Shown: positions 31,126 through 40,543, counted from the first letter of the stretch. The stretch is DNA of 64,000 nucleotides from an uncultured Gammaproteobacteria bacterium (GCA_905479985.1 CAJQOM010000013.1:1-64000); one strand, 5' to 3'. Notes: generated from the sequence alone by a model not told the origin. A program made the numbers and translations.

Positions 31126-32838
31126 ATGGAAATTAGAATCAAGAAGTTCAAAAAAATTGATGATGTAAGCGTCACATTAGAACCTCTCAACATATTTATA
31201 GGAACAAACAACTCTGGCAAAAGTAGCTTTATACAAGGTATACAGTTTGCAGTTTCAAGCTGTCAAACCTTAAAGTTAAAAGGGGCAAACTGGGTAAAAA
31301 ATAAAACGAAGACATTATCGCTAGATTCAAGTGAATACCTCTACGCGCCTACCAGCGATATATCTTATTTATTTCACGGCGGGAGATTATCTGGTGCAAG
31401 GAGAAGGGAAGACCGCAAATGGATTGAATTTTCAATTTCTGACGAAAATAGCGCATCGTTAAAGATATCTAGAGGGAAAAATGGTGGTTTTACTACGGAA
31501 CTTACCGGTAAGGAGCAAGGAGATATTTTAAGCGGTATAGAGAAACCTTTTTGCGTTTATGTTCCTGGAATTGCAGGAATACCTGTTTTAGAAAAGTATG
31601 AGGTTCCAATTGCTGTTAAAAAATCTGCTACCCGTGGAGATAGCAACAATTATCTTCGTAATATCTTATATACGATTAGCCAAGATCAGGAAAAATGGAG
31701 TTCTTTCAAAGGTTCTGTAAATTCGATATATAGCACTATAGATTTTATTGTGAAGTTTGATGAACATAATTCAGAATATATCTCTGTAAATATAAAAACC
31801 GATAATTTAATACTGCCTCTTGACTCTGTAGGTACTGGTCTATTGCAAGTTATACAAATTTTTGCATATATCGAATATTTTGATCCAACTGTAATTTTAT
31901 TAGATGAGCCTGATTCCCATATTCATCCTACTAAACAAAAGTTACTTTCCGAAGAGCTAATAAAAAGAACTAATGACAATCCCGATTTAAAAATAGTTTT
32001 TTCAACACACTCCCGTTATATCTTAGAATCATTAGATGAAAAGGCGCAGGTAGTTCATTTTCAAAATGGCTATGCACTGAAGGGTGTAAAAGGCTCTAAT
32101 ATATTGCTAGATATAGGTGCTGCTGATGCTGACTACTTATTTTCTAAAAAGGAATTGAAATATGTGATAGTTACCGAAGATAAAGTAGACGATGTAAAGG
32201 AAAAAAAAGAATTTCTAAAAAAGTTTTTGTTGGCAAATGGATTAAGAGAGTCGGAATTCGTTCTTCATTCATATGAAGGATGTTCAAAAGTAGATTTTGC
32301 AAAAATACTTCAAGGATTTGTTCAAAAGCAAATCCCAACAGCCAAAGTAATTCTTCATATAGATAGAGATCAGAAAGTTGATACAGATAGGCATGTAATA
32401 AAATTAAGAGATGATTGCGAAAAGAGAGATATCATATTTTTTATTACAAAATACCAAGAAATTGAATCTTATTTCTGCCAGCCTTCCCATATTAAGAATA
32501 TATATGATGTTTCAATTGAGATAGCAACCGAAAAATATAAAGAGTTTATCCTGGAACTTGAAGAAGAGACAAAAAGAAAGCTGACAAATTTCATTTATAG
32601 AGAACGTATAGATTTGGCTATGAACAAGGATGGAAACACAGATATTGAGATTGTAAGTAAAAAAGTTGACGATTGGTACGAAGAATATGGTGATGAGTTA
32701 ACGCTAGGTAAAGAATTGTTAGGGAAAATTAAAAATTACGCTCAATCATCATTGCAAGATGATCCGAATAAAATAATTGACCTATCAAATGCACTTGTCT
32801 CAAATGAGTTCAAGGCTTTACTCCCCGAAACAATTTGA
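31126..32838 (+). CDS. OLD/AAA_15-type ATPase with C-terminal TOPRIM/DUF4435-like region; candidate defence protein
   Basis: Walker A GTNNSGKSSF, Walker B VILLDEPDSHIHP, then VIVTEDKVDD...ILHIDRDQ...EIESYF resembling TOPRIM acidic motifs. Confidence 0.75.
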   Translation: MEIRIKKFKKIDDVSVTLEPLNIFIGTNNSGKSSFIQGIQFAVSSCQTLKLKGANWVKNKTKTLSLDSSEYLYAPTSDISYLFHGGRLSGARRREDRKWIEFSISDENSASLKISRGKNGGFTTELTGKEQGDILSGIEKPFCVYVPGIAGIPVLEKYEVPIAVKKSATRGDSNNYLRNILYTISQDQEKWSSFKGSVNSIYSTIDFIVKFDEHNSEYISVNIKTDNLILPLDSVGTGLLQVIQIFAYIEYFDPTVILLDEPDSHIHPTKQKLLSEELIKRTNDNPDLKIVFSTHSRYILESLDEKAQVVHFQNGYALKGVKGSNILLDIGAADADYLFSKKELKYVIVTEDKVDDVKEKKEFLKKFLLANGLRESEFVLHSYEGCSKVDFAKILQGFVQKQIPTAKVILHIDRDQKVDTDRHVIKLRDDCEKRDIIFFITKYQEIESYFCQPSHIKNIYDVSIEIATEKYKEFILELEEETKRKLTNFIYRERIDLAMNKDGNTDIEIVSKKVDDWYEEYGDELTLGKELLGKIKNYAQSSLQDDPNKIIDLSNALVSNEFKALLPETI

Positions 32839-32899
32839 TTAGTTTATTGGGTTCGTTATCACACAACCTAAGCTACTACTCAACGATACAATAGAAGAA

Positions 32900-32966
32900 T
32901 TAAAGGGGGCAGAGCACCTTCTTTATCAGGCATCATATAGAAAATCTTAATCAATCCAAGGAATGT
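32900..32966. repeat. Leader repeat copy 1 (upstream of RluA-like gene)
   Basis: tcaggcatcatatagaaaatcttaatcaatccaaggaatgt, near-identical to 33782-33846. Confidence 0.9.
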
Positions 32967-32969
32967 TGA

Positions 32970-33683
32970 ATGCCTGATACCGGCCCGCCGACTCACACCC
33001 TCTTTGATGATTTTGTGGCACCGGTATGTGAAGATCTATTAGAAATTTTGTATCAAGATGACGATATCTTGTTGATCAACAAACCTAGCGGCCTGCTTAG
33101 TTTGTCGGGTAAAAACCCGCTCAATTGGGATTCGGTACACTTCCGATTGGTACGTGGCCAAGAGGGCGTGAGCCCTGCATTCCCAGAGGCAAAATTACCG
33201 CATCGAATAGATTTTGGGACATCGGGCATTATGGTCGTGGGGTTAAATGCAGCGTCGGTACAACATCTTAATAAACAGTTTCAAGCGCGCACCATTAAAA
33301 AACGTTATGTCGCCCTGTTAGAAGGCTGGGTTGCTGATGATCAAGGGCAGATTACTGCGGCCATAGCGAAGGATAAAGCCCATTTTCCTCGCGTCATAAT
33401 CTGCCATGCCACTGGCAAAGCGGCCATAAGTGAATACACTGTATTAGAGAGACTAGATCACCCGCGTCGCAGCTTAGTGCAATTTACGCCACATACCGGG
33501 CGTACACACCAATTGCGGATTCACAGCCAGACGATTGGCCACCCCATTCTTGGGTGTGACCTGTATCACAGCGATCGTAGTGAAGGGATGGCAGAGCGTT
33601 TGCGCTTACATGCCAGCGATTTGTATTTTGAGCATCCCACTAGCGGAGAGCAATTACATGGACAGTGTCCCTGTCCGTTTTAA
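32970..33683 (+). CDS. RluA-family pseudouridine synthase
   Basis: LLINKPSGLLSLSG, PHRIDFGTSGIMVVG, HTGRTHQLRIHSQTIGHPILG. Confidence 0.93.
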   Translation: MPDTGPPTHTLFDDFVAPVCEDLLEILYQDDDILLINKPSGLLSLSGKNPLNWDSVHFRLVRGQEGVSPAFPEAKLPHRIDFGTSGIMVVGLNAASVQHLNKQFQARTIKKRYVALLEGWVADDQGQITAAIAKDKAHFPRVIICHATGKAAISEYTVLERLDHPRRSLVQFTPHTGRTHQLRIHSQTIGHPILGCDLYHSDRSEGMAERLRLHASDLYFEHPTSGEQLHGQCPCPF

Positions 33684-33781
33684 TCAGGGAAGTTCATGTA
33701 TGAAGGTGCAAACCAAACGTGTAACTCGATGGTGGTGGTTACGTGCGGCAACGATATAGATTCGAGCTTGATTTGTTTATC

Positions 33782-33846
33782 TAAAAGGGGTGTGTTTCCT
33801 TTTTCAGGCATCATGTAGAAAACCTTAATCAATCCAAGGAATGTTT
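33782..33846. repeat. Leader repeat copy 2 (upstream of DEAD-box helicase gene)
   Basis: tcaggcatcatgtagaaaaccttaatcaatccaaggaatgt. Confidence 0.9.
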
Positions 33847-33850
33847 ATCT

Positions 33851-35107
33851 ATGTCATTTGGCTCTTTAGGCTTGTGTGATGCGCTGTTGAAATCCGTTTC
33901 AGAACAAGGTTACACAACGCCGTCACCGATACAGACTGAAGCTATTCCGGTGGTACTGAGTCAACGTGATGTTATGGCGGTGGCACACACTGGCACGGGA
34001 AAAACGGCTGGCTTTACACTACCGATGATACAACTCTTGTCTGGTGGTCCTAGTCCGCAGGCTCAATATGTGCGTGCCTTGGTTATTACGCCGACCCGTG
34101 AGCTTGCTGCTCAGGTTGCCGAGAGCGTTCAAAACTACAGCCGTCATATGAATATTCGCTCTGCGGCCTTGTTTGGTGGTGTGAGGATTGAGCCGCAGAT
34201 AGCCCAGCTGCAAGGTGGTTTGGATGTGCTTATTGCTACGCCGGGTCGTTTGATTGATCTTTATAATCAACAGGCGATTAACTTTGAACAGCTTGAGATA
34301 TTGGTGTTGGATGAGGCTGATCGCATGTTGGATTTGGGGTTTGTCGATGATATCCGTCGCATCCAAATGCTGCTGCCTAGCCAACGTCAAACCTTGATGT
34401 TTTCAGCGACATTTTCTACAGAGATACAGTCTCTTGCTGGAGGTATGCTAAATAATCCACTTTTGATTGAAATGGCTGCCACGAACAGCACTGTTGATAC
34501 CGTTAAGCAGATAATGCATCCTGTTGATAAAGCGCGTAAAAGTGAAGTGTTGATTCACCTGATTCGAAAGAACAAGTGGCCTCAGGTTTTGGTTTTTAGT
34601 CGCACTAAGAAAGGTGCAGATAGCTTGGTGGGTGAGCTGGGGAATGCCGGTATTAGTGCCGATTCTATCCATGCGAACAGAACCCAGCACGCACGCACCC
34701 GTGCCTTAGCCGGTTTTAGAAACGGCAATGTTGTGGTACTGGTCGCCACTGATATTGCTGCTCGGGGCATTGATGTAAATCAACTGCCTTGCGTGGTTAA
34801 CTTTAATCTTCCTTACGTAGCAGAAGACTATGTCCATCGCATTGGTCGTACCGGCCGTGCTGGCAATGTTGGTTTAGCGGTTTCATTGTTCAGTGAAGAT
34901 GAATCTAAGCAGTTACAGGCTATTGAACGTGTCATTGGCCGGCAGTTTGCAGGTGATATCATCCCAGGCTTTGCGCCCAGTAAAAAGGCAAAAGCAGGCT
35001 CATCAGATGATGAGGAATATGGACATTTTGAGCCAGACCCTAAGCCCCAACGTCGAGGCCAATCTCGGAAGAAAATAAAAAGAGACAGATTTGTTTTAGA
35101 TGATTAA
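33851..35107 (+). CDS. DEAD-box RNA helicase (RhlE-like)
   Basis: AHTGTGKTAGFTLP, VLDEADRMLDLGF, SATF, HRIGRTGRAG. Confidence 0.95.
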   Translation: MSFGSLGLCDALLKSVSEQGYTTPSPIQTEAIPVVLSQRDVMAVAHTGTGKTAGFTLPMIQLLSGGPSPQAQYVRALVITPTRELAAQVAESVQNYSRHMNIRSAALFGGVRIEPQIAQLQGGLDVLIATPGRLIDLYNQQAINFEQLEILVLDEADRMLDLGFVDDIRRIQMLLPSQRQTLMFSATFSTEIQSLAGGMLNNPLLIEMAATNSTVDTVKQIMHPVDKARKSEVLIHLIRKNKWPQVLVFSRTKKGADSLVGELGNAGISADSIHANRTQHARTRALAGFRNGNVVVLVATDIAARGIDVNQLPCVVNFNLPYVAEDYVHRIGRTGRAGNVGLAVSLFSEDESKQLQAIERVIGRQFAGDIIPGFAPSKKAKAGSSDDEEYGHFEPDPKPQRRGQSRKKIKRDRFVLDD

Positions 35108-35134
35108 TGCATTATCCTGTTCCATTGATTAAAA
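35077..35134. repeat. Dispersed repeat copy C, overlapping 3' end of helicase gene
   Basis: aaaaagagacagatttgttttagatgattaatgcattatcctgttccattgattaa; homologous to 35632 and 35993 copies. Confidence 0.85.
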
Positions 35135-35245
35135 AGCTTCAATCTCAACCAGCCTGATTTCGATTGAATTAAGGCCTTTCATGAATGCCGACCTTTAATT
35201 CCCAGACGATGTAGGCCGCCCATTTTTCTTTATCAGTGTATGAAC

Positions 35246-35266
35246 AATAAACCTGTCCTCTTTTTT
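35246..35266. repeat. Dispersed repeat copy D: aataaacctgtcctctttttt
   Basis: Inverted relative to copy E at 35632; the pair brackets ORF 35274-35633. Confidence 0.85.
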
Positions 35267-35273
35267 GCTTTGA

Positions 35274-35633
35274 GTGTTGATAATGGTATCGAAAGCTAAA
35301 CTATATACACAATTAGACAGTCTGGAAGATGAACTGAGGGATCGAATAGTGCCTCATCTCGAGAATGCAGTTAATGGTCGGAATGATCTCATATTCTGCA
35401 CGACGGACTTTAATCCATTCCCAGAGTTAAAGTCTAAAACGGATAAGGAAACTGACGAATTGATTCAGCTAGGAAGGCAAATATTGGCCCTAAGGGAGAA
35501 GTTGGGTGAACCTTCAGCAGGTTGTATTGCTGAGAGAATATGTTGGTATTGTAGGCAATGGGGAGATACCCATGATAGCCACAGAAAATCGGTGCAAGCA
35601 CTAGCTCAAGCATTTCTTCAAGAGATAGTGTAA
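35274..35633 (+). CDS. Hypothetical protein, bracketed by inverted repeat copies D and E
   Basis: ORF 119 aa; no recognised family. Confidence 0.6.
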   Translation: MLIMVSKAKLYTQLDSLEDELRDRIVPHLENAVNGRNDLIFCTTDFNPFPELKSKTDKETDELIQLGRQILALREKLGEPSAGCIAERICWYCRQWGDTHDSHRKSVQALAQAFLQEIV

Positions 35634-35716
35634 AAGAGGACAGATTTATTTTAGGTTATTAATACATTATCCTATTCGATTGATTAAGTCTGAAAGTTAG
35701 GAAAATATATTGGATA
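35632..35716. repeat. ~85-bp direct repeat copy E
   Basis: aaaagaggacagatttattttaggttattaatacattatcc...gaaagttaggaaaatatattggatac matches 35993-36079. Confidence 0.92.
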
Positions 35717-35718
35717 CG

Positions 35719-35740
35719 GAAAAAAGGGACAGATTTATTT
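35719..35740. repeat. Short dispersed repeat copy F: ggaaaaaagggacagatttattt-type
   Basis: Shares GGGACAGATTTATTT core, abutting copy E. Confidence 0.8.
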
Positions 35741-35794
35741 AATTGAGAATTGAATAAAATCATGTAAAAATTTTGAAAGAGAGTTTAAGTAGAT

Positions 35795-35980
35795 ATGAGT
35801 GAAAACAGTAAAGCAATATCCGATGATTTGTCTGATAATAATGAGTCTAGTTGTAGTAATACCAGTTGTTGTCCACCTAAAATACCTAGTGTAAGAGCTA
35901 TGCCAAAAATTGGGCGTAACGATCCTTGCATCTGCGGTAATGGGCGTAAATATAAGAAATGTTGTGGGAAGAACGCATAA
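35795..35980 (+). CDS. Small SEC-C motif protein
   Basis: [23 protein letters not shown] metal-binding SEC-C motif. Confidence 0.8.
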   Translation: MSENSKAISDDLSDNNESSCSNTSCCPPKIPSVRAMPKIGRNDPCICGNGRKYKKCCGKNA

Positions 35981-35992
35981 GTTACCTTTGGT

Positions 35993-36079
35993 AAAAAAGG
36001 GGGCAGGTTTATTCCTGGTTATTAATACATTATTCTGTTCCATTGATTGAACACGAAAGTTAGGAAAATATATTGGATA
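35993..36079. repeat. ~85-bp direct repeat copy G
   Basis: aaaaaagggggcaggtttattcctggttattaatacattattctgttccattgattgaacacgaaagttaggaaaatatattggatatc; runs into TTG start of next ORF. Confidence 0.92.
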
Positions 36080-36468
36080 TCGTTTTACGCGTTTATGGTG
36101 AAGAATTTGATGTTGCTTTGTTTCTTAAGCAGTTTGATGGCTTAGCTAAGTCAGATTTATTCAATAAGGGCGAGCCGGATATGCTCGGTAACCCAAATGA
36201 ATTTTCTGGTTTTGATTTGATTGTGGCTGAAAGTCAGGCTGGGCCAGTTTGTATTGAAAAGGTTCAAGATCTCATTGCCACGCAGCAACCGGCTTTTGCC
36301 TTTTTAAAAGCCAATGGGGTGAATGTTGTACTCGATCTTGATGCCACGGTTGATCCCAACAATGATATGCCAGAGTCATTAAGCTTGCCCGCGCAACTAT
36401 TAGGTGAATTACACGCACTTAATATTGCGATTGAGTTCTCAGCTTATCCTCAGATTGCAGGCATCTAG
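36073..36468 (+). CDS. Hypothetical protein (TTG start)
   Basis: 131-aa ORF MDIVLRVYGEEFDVALFLKQF...; start codon lies in repeat G. Confidence 0.6.
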   Translation: MDIVLRVYGEEFDVALFLKQFDGLAKSDLFNKGEPDMLGNPNEFSGFDLIVAESQAGPVCIEKVQDLIATQQPAFAFLKANGVNVVLDLDATVDPNNDMPESLSLPAQLLGELHALNIAIEFSAYPQIAGI

Positions 36469-36489
36469 CTCTCTCGTAGCAAATATTTT

Positions 36490-36849
36490 TTAATGCCTTG
36501 TCCCGGTGAGCTTATGGTCGGCCATGTTATGAACATTATTGGACATGGAAGGCATCTCTGGCATCTCTCGCCAGTGGCTGATTGAAATCGGCGGGACTTG
36601 GTAGACGTTAACGATACCTTGTTCATCCGCTGCGACGAGAAGGTAGTGTTCGCCATTCCACCAAGCTTGGCATACGCTTTCGTCGCGCCAGACAAAAACG
36701 AGTACTTTTTGTCCTAGTGTCGGTGTTTGAACTTTGGTTTCAGTCCATTCTTGTTGTTGGATCTTGTTTGTTGTTTTCAAGATAAATTCCCCTTTAGCTA
36801 TTGCGTGTCGCTGCAAGTTGTTATCAGAAAGAAACTTTTTGTTAGTCAC
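36490..36849 (-). CDS. Hypothetical DUF551-like protein
   Basis: WTETKVQTPTLGQKVLVFVWRDESVCQAWWNGEHY...ISHWREMPEMP. Confidence 0.55.
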   Translation of the reverse strand: MTNKKFLSDNNLQRHAIAKGEFILKTTNKIQQQEWTETKVQTPTLGQKVLVFVWRDESVCQAWWNGEHYLLVAADEQGIVNVYQVPPISISHWREMPEMPSMSNNVHNMADHKLTGTRH

Positions 36850-36978
36850 TATATCGGACAGTAAGGAAAATAATCCTCTTTTTAAGGGGGGTAAAGTGCG
36901 AGCCAGTACACCATTTGGGGCTGATTATTGGCTTGGCAGCATTATTTACCGGAATTGTGAAATAGATTTATGACGTTG

Positions 36979-38220
36979 TTAAAAGTGGTCGTCCCAGATC
37001 TGGTTTAGTTTTTGTTTCACTTGTTGAAGTGATTTGGCTTTGATTTTGTCGCCGCTTGATTCCACCATGTCTAGTTCAATTAGCTTTCTGATCGCATCGG
37101 GTACGTCGAAATCGATCGGTGTATTGTGGTTTTGCTGGAACCAGTGTTCGATGTCGTTATCGAGCTCTTCTGCGGTTAAGGCTTTGTTGGCTTTGAGTAA
37201 GAAGTAATAAGCGAGAATGATTTCTTTGCCCTCTTCTTGTTCGGCAGCATCAATGAGCCTGTGAAATACACCGGTATTGTTATCTAAGTTTTTAAAATAG
37301 AGATTGTCAGCAAGTGTTTTCAAAAACTTGATTTTGCGGTTTTTGAAGTTATTGAACTGCTTCCATAAAAAACCACCGAGTGTGCCAAAGCCGGCTGCGA
37401 GGCCAAGTAGGGCTTTTTGGTCTAAGACTACGGGATCATCACTTAGGCCAAGCCAGAAAGCGAGTAATGCACCGGTGAGTAGAAAAGTGGCGCCGAGTTT
37501 GGTGACAAGCATAATGACGCCACCCACGGCTGCGGGCACGCCGATCATCACTTTGTCGATGGTTTTCATGCGGACTTCGGTGTTGGGGAACAGCATTTCT
37601 AAGTCGGCGCTGGGGATGTTTTGGAATAGTTTGATTAAGGTGGATTCTGGGGTGAAGAATAGATCTTTTCGGCCTTGCTGATCGAAATAGGCTTGGTTTT
37701 TATATTTGACGTAGATCACCACGCGTTCGTAGTTTTTGAAGGTGATGTCTTTTTTCGATAAGCCGAACCAGCTGACGAGTGTTTCTTGTTTGGTTGATTC
37801 GCCACGGCGGAAGAATAGGATATGTTCAAAATCATTAAAGTCGACCTGAAGCCGAATTTTAAATAGCGACTCTTCGTGCATGGCGCGGTCTAAGTCAGCA
37901 CGGGTGATTTCTTCGAAGTTGGCGGCATTGAGTAAGGCTTTGAGTTCGGTGATGAGTTTGGTTTCGCGATCTTGCTTTTCTGTTTCTGATACCGGAAAAA
38001 TGATTTGGGTGTCAGCGTCGGGATCAACGGGGGAGTAACAGTGTTTTAAGGTTTCAAGATGTTGGTGAAATTGGAAGTGAAACAGGCCATTGATGAGATC
38101 GCAGACTGATTTGAAGTCGCCAATGTCAGACTCGCTGAGCGATCCTTCTTGGGTGCAGAGGGTAATGAGGTCGTTTTTTTTGAATGGAATAAAACGTTGT
38201 TTGCTGTGTAAATCAGTCAT
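36979..38220 (-). CDS. TMEM143/DUF3754-like membrane protein
   Basis: Two central TM segments, RGESTKQETLVSWFGLSKKDITFKNYERVVIYVKYK. Confidence 0.75.
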   Translation of the reverse strand: MTDLHSKQRFIPFKKNDLITLCTQEGSLSESDIGDFKSVCDLINGLFHFQFHQHLETLKHCYSPVDPDADTQIIFPVSETEKQDRETKLITELKALLNAANFEEITRADLDRAMHEESLFKIRLQVDFNDFEHILFFRRGESTKQETLVSWFGLSKKDITFKNYERVVIYVKYKNQAYFDQQGRKDLFFTPESTLIKLFQNIPSADLEMLFPNTEVRMKTIDKVMIGVPAAVGGVIMLVTKLGATFLLTGALLAFWLGLSDDPVVLDQKALLGLAAGFGTLGGFLWKQFNNFKNRKIKFLKTLADNLYFKNLDNNTGVFHRLIDAAEQEEGKEIILAYYFLLKANKALTAEELDNDIEHWFQQNHNTPIDFDVPDAIRKLIELDMVESSGDKIKAKSLQQVKQKLNQIWDDHF

Positions 38221-38442
38221 AAGGTGTTTTTATTATTAAGGTAGTGAGAGGGCTTTGCGGTTAAGGCAATTTGGGTCAATAGTATCTAACTTTATCGGGG
38301 TTGTCAGACTCGTTTGTGTTTGATTCTATTTGAGTTTCCTTGGCTTGTCAGTTGCGCCGCTTAGGTAAAGCCCTTATCCTATGAGGTTTGATAATAAATA
38401 GGGCGACTTTGACGCCTTTTCTGATGACATATTGAGAGCAAA

Positions 38443-40131
38443 ATGAGCGAAGCAGCTGACACGAAACCGAGACACTTTATCCAACATATTATTGATGCTG
38501 ATAAGGCATCGAATAAGCATGGTGGGCGTGTGCAGACTCGTTTCCCGCCTGAACCCAATGGCTACTTGCATATTGGTCATGCTAAATCGATTTGTCTGAA
38601 TTTCGGCTTGGCGCTGGATTACGACGGCATTTGTACTTTACGTTTTGATGACACCAACCCTCAAAAAGAGGAAGCCGAGTTTGTCGAAGCAATTAAGGAA
38701 GATGTCCGTTGGTTAGGCTTTGAGTTTGAAGGCCATTTGCATTATGCCTCTAGCTATTTTGAGCAGTTGTACGATTATGCTGTGCAACTTATTGAGCAAG
38801 GTGATGCTTATGTCTGTGATTTGTCAGCTGATGAAACGCGTGAATACCGTGGCACGTTGACTGCACCGGGTAAAAACAGCCCGCACCGGAATCGGTCGGT
38901 TGCTGAGAATTTAGATTTGCTCAAGCGGATGCGTGAGGGTGAGTTTGAAGATGGCTCACGGGTATTACGTGCCAAGATTGATATGGCTTCGCCGAATATT
39001 AATTTACGTGATCCGGCGATTTATCGGATTCGTCGTGATGTGGTGCATCATCAAACAGGCGATGCGTGGTCGATTTATCCCATGTACGACTATGCACATT
39101 GTGTCTCGGATGCGATTGAAGGTGTGACGCACTCTGTGTGTACTTTAGAGTTTGAAGATCATCGGCCTTTGTATGATTGGTTTTTGGACACCTTAAAAAC
39201 AGAACATCATCCGCAACAAATCGAGTTTTCACGGCTTAATTTACAGTATGCGATTACCAGTAAACGTAAGTTAACTAAATTGGTTGATGCGCAATTGGTC
39301 GATGGTTGGACTGATCCACGGATGCCGACGATTTCTGGCATGCGCCGTCGGGGTTATCCGGCTGCTGCATTACGTGAGTTTTGTTCGCGTATTGGTGTGA
39401 CGAAATCAGCTAATTCAGTTGAGATGGATATTTTAGAAAGTTGTATCCGTGAGAACTTGAATGACAATGCCCCTCGTGTGATGGCGGTATTGGATCCGTT
39501 AAAAGTCGTGCTGACCAATTATCCAGCAGGCCAAACTGAGCAATTGACTGCACCAAACCACCCTCAAAATGACGCGATGGGGACACGTTCGGTTCCGTTT
39601 ACCCAAACGCTCTATATTGATAAGGCTGACTTTAAGGAAGAAGCCAATAATAAATTCAAACGTTTGGTGAAAGACAAAGAAGTCCGTTTAAGAAACGCCT
39701 ATGTCATTCGTTGCGATGAAGTGATTAAGGACGAACAAGGCGAGATTGTAGCGCTACATTGTAGTTATGATCCTGCTACGTTAGGTGCGAATCCTGAGGG
39801 TCGTAAAGTCAAAGGCGTTATCCATTGGGTGTCAGCTGAACATGGCATCCCTGCGGAAGTCCGGTTGTTTGACCGGTTATTTAATCACCCCCATCCTGAC
39901 ACCGATAAAGACATTGAAGATTTTACGGACCATTTGAATCCTGACTCTTTGGTGACTTTGACTAATAGCATTGTTGAACCGAGCGTATTAAACGCTGAAG
40001 GCAGCAAAGTTTATCAATTTGAACGCGAAGGTTATTTCTGTGCCGATAGTGAATTGAGTACTGCTGACAAGTTAGTCTTTAATCGGACAATTACGTTGCG
40101 AGATACTTGGGCAAATGTGGGCCAGAAATAG
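38443..40131 (+). CDS. glnS: Glutaminyl-tRNA synthetase
   Basis: [45 protein letters not shown]. Confidence 0.98.
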   Translation: MSEAADTKPRHFIQHIIDADKASNKHGGRVQTRFPPEPNGYLHIGHAKSICLNFGLALDYDGICTLRFDDTNPQKEEAEFVEAIKEDVRWLGFEFEGHLHYASSYFEQLYDYAVQLIEQGDAYVCDLSADETREYRGTLTAPGKNSPHRNRSVAENLDLLKRMREGEFEDGSRVLRAKIDMASPNINLRDPAIYRIRRDVVHHQTGDAWSIYPMYDYAHCVSDAIEGVTHSVCTLEFEDHRPLYDWFLDTLKTEHHPQQIEFSRLNLQYAITSKRKLTKLVDAQLVDGWTDPRMPTISGMRRRGYPAAALREFCSRIGVTKSANSVEMDILESCIRENLNDNAPRVMAVLDPLKVVLTNYPAGQTEQLTAPNHPQNDAMGTRSVPFTQTLYIDKADFKEEANNKFKRLVKDKEVRLRNAYVIRCDEVIKDEQGEIVALHCSYDPATLGANPEGRKVKGVIHWVSAEHGIPAEVRLFDRLFNHPHPDTDKDIEDFTDHLNPDSLVTLTNSIVEPSVLNAEGSKVYQFEREGYFCADSELSTADKLVFNRTITLRDTWANVGQK

Positions 40132-40166
40132 CGCAAACTATTTTTAATTTGACCTGATTTATTATA

Positions 40167-40194
40167 AAAGGCCATCGTGAAGATGGCTTTTTTA
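40167..40194 (+). terminator. Rho-independent terminator of glnS
   Basis: aaaaggccatc-gtgaa-gatggctttttt hairpin with U tract. Confidence 0.75.
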
Positions 40195-40543
40195 TTGGCT
40201 TTCCATATCTGTTGCAAATAATAACGATTCGTATTTGCAATTAAATATTAATGTGTGTAGATTATTCATTGTCTGGCTTTTGTGGGTCGAGAATATTAAT
40301 AGGCGAATAGTGGCTTGTTTATTTCTTTTACCTGTTCAGTTTAAGAATGATTAAGCTTTCGGCTACTTTAACTAGACATTTGGTAAAAAGTTTTAAGTAA
40401 TCGGTTTTAAGAGAATGTGGGCGCAGGACCTTAAAACTGTAATGGTTACATTTAACGACCTCTCTTTCTGAAATGGGTGCCGACCCTTGTTTAAATCTCC
40501 TGGTCGTCGGTGCCCATCTTGGAACCCCCCTTAAATTAAACGA

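Noticed and set aside
33535-33759. 74-aa ORF overlapping RluA-like gene
   Set aside because: Out-of-frame reading of the RluA C-terminal region; no independent support
30000-38000. CRISPR array interpretation of the repeats near 31-36 kb
   Set aside because: Copies are irregularly spaced, in both orientations, and separated by ORFs; no uniform spacers and no cas genes
40430-40530. GGGTGCCGACC / GGTCGTCGGTGCCC partial repeats downstream of glnS
   Set aside because: Similarity is partial and does not form a convincing hairpin; not supportable as a riboswitch or ncRNA by eye
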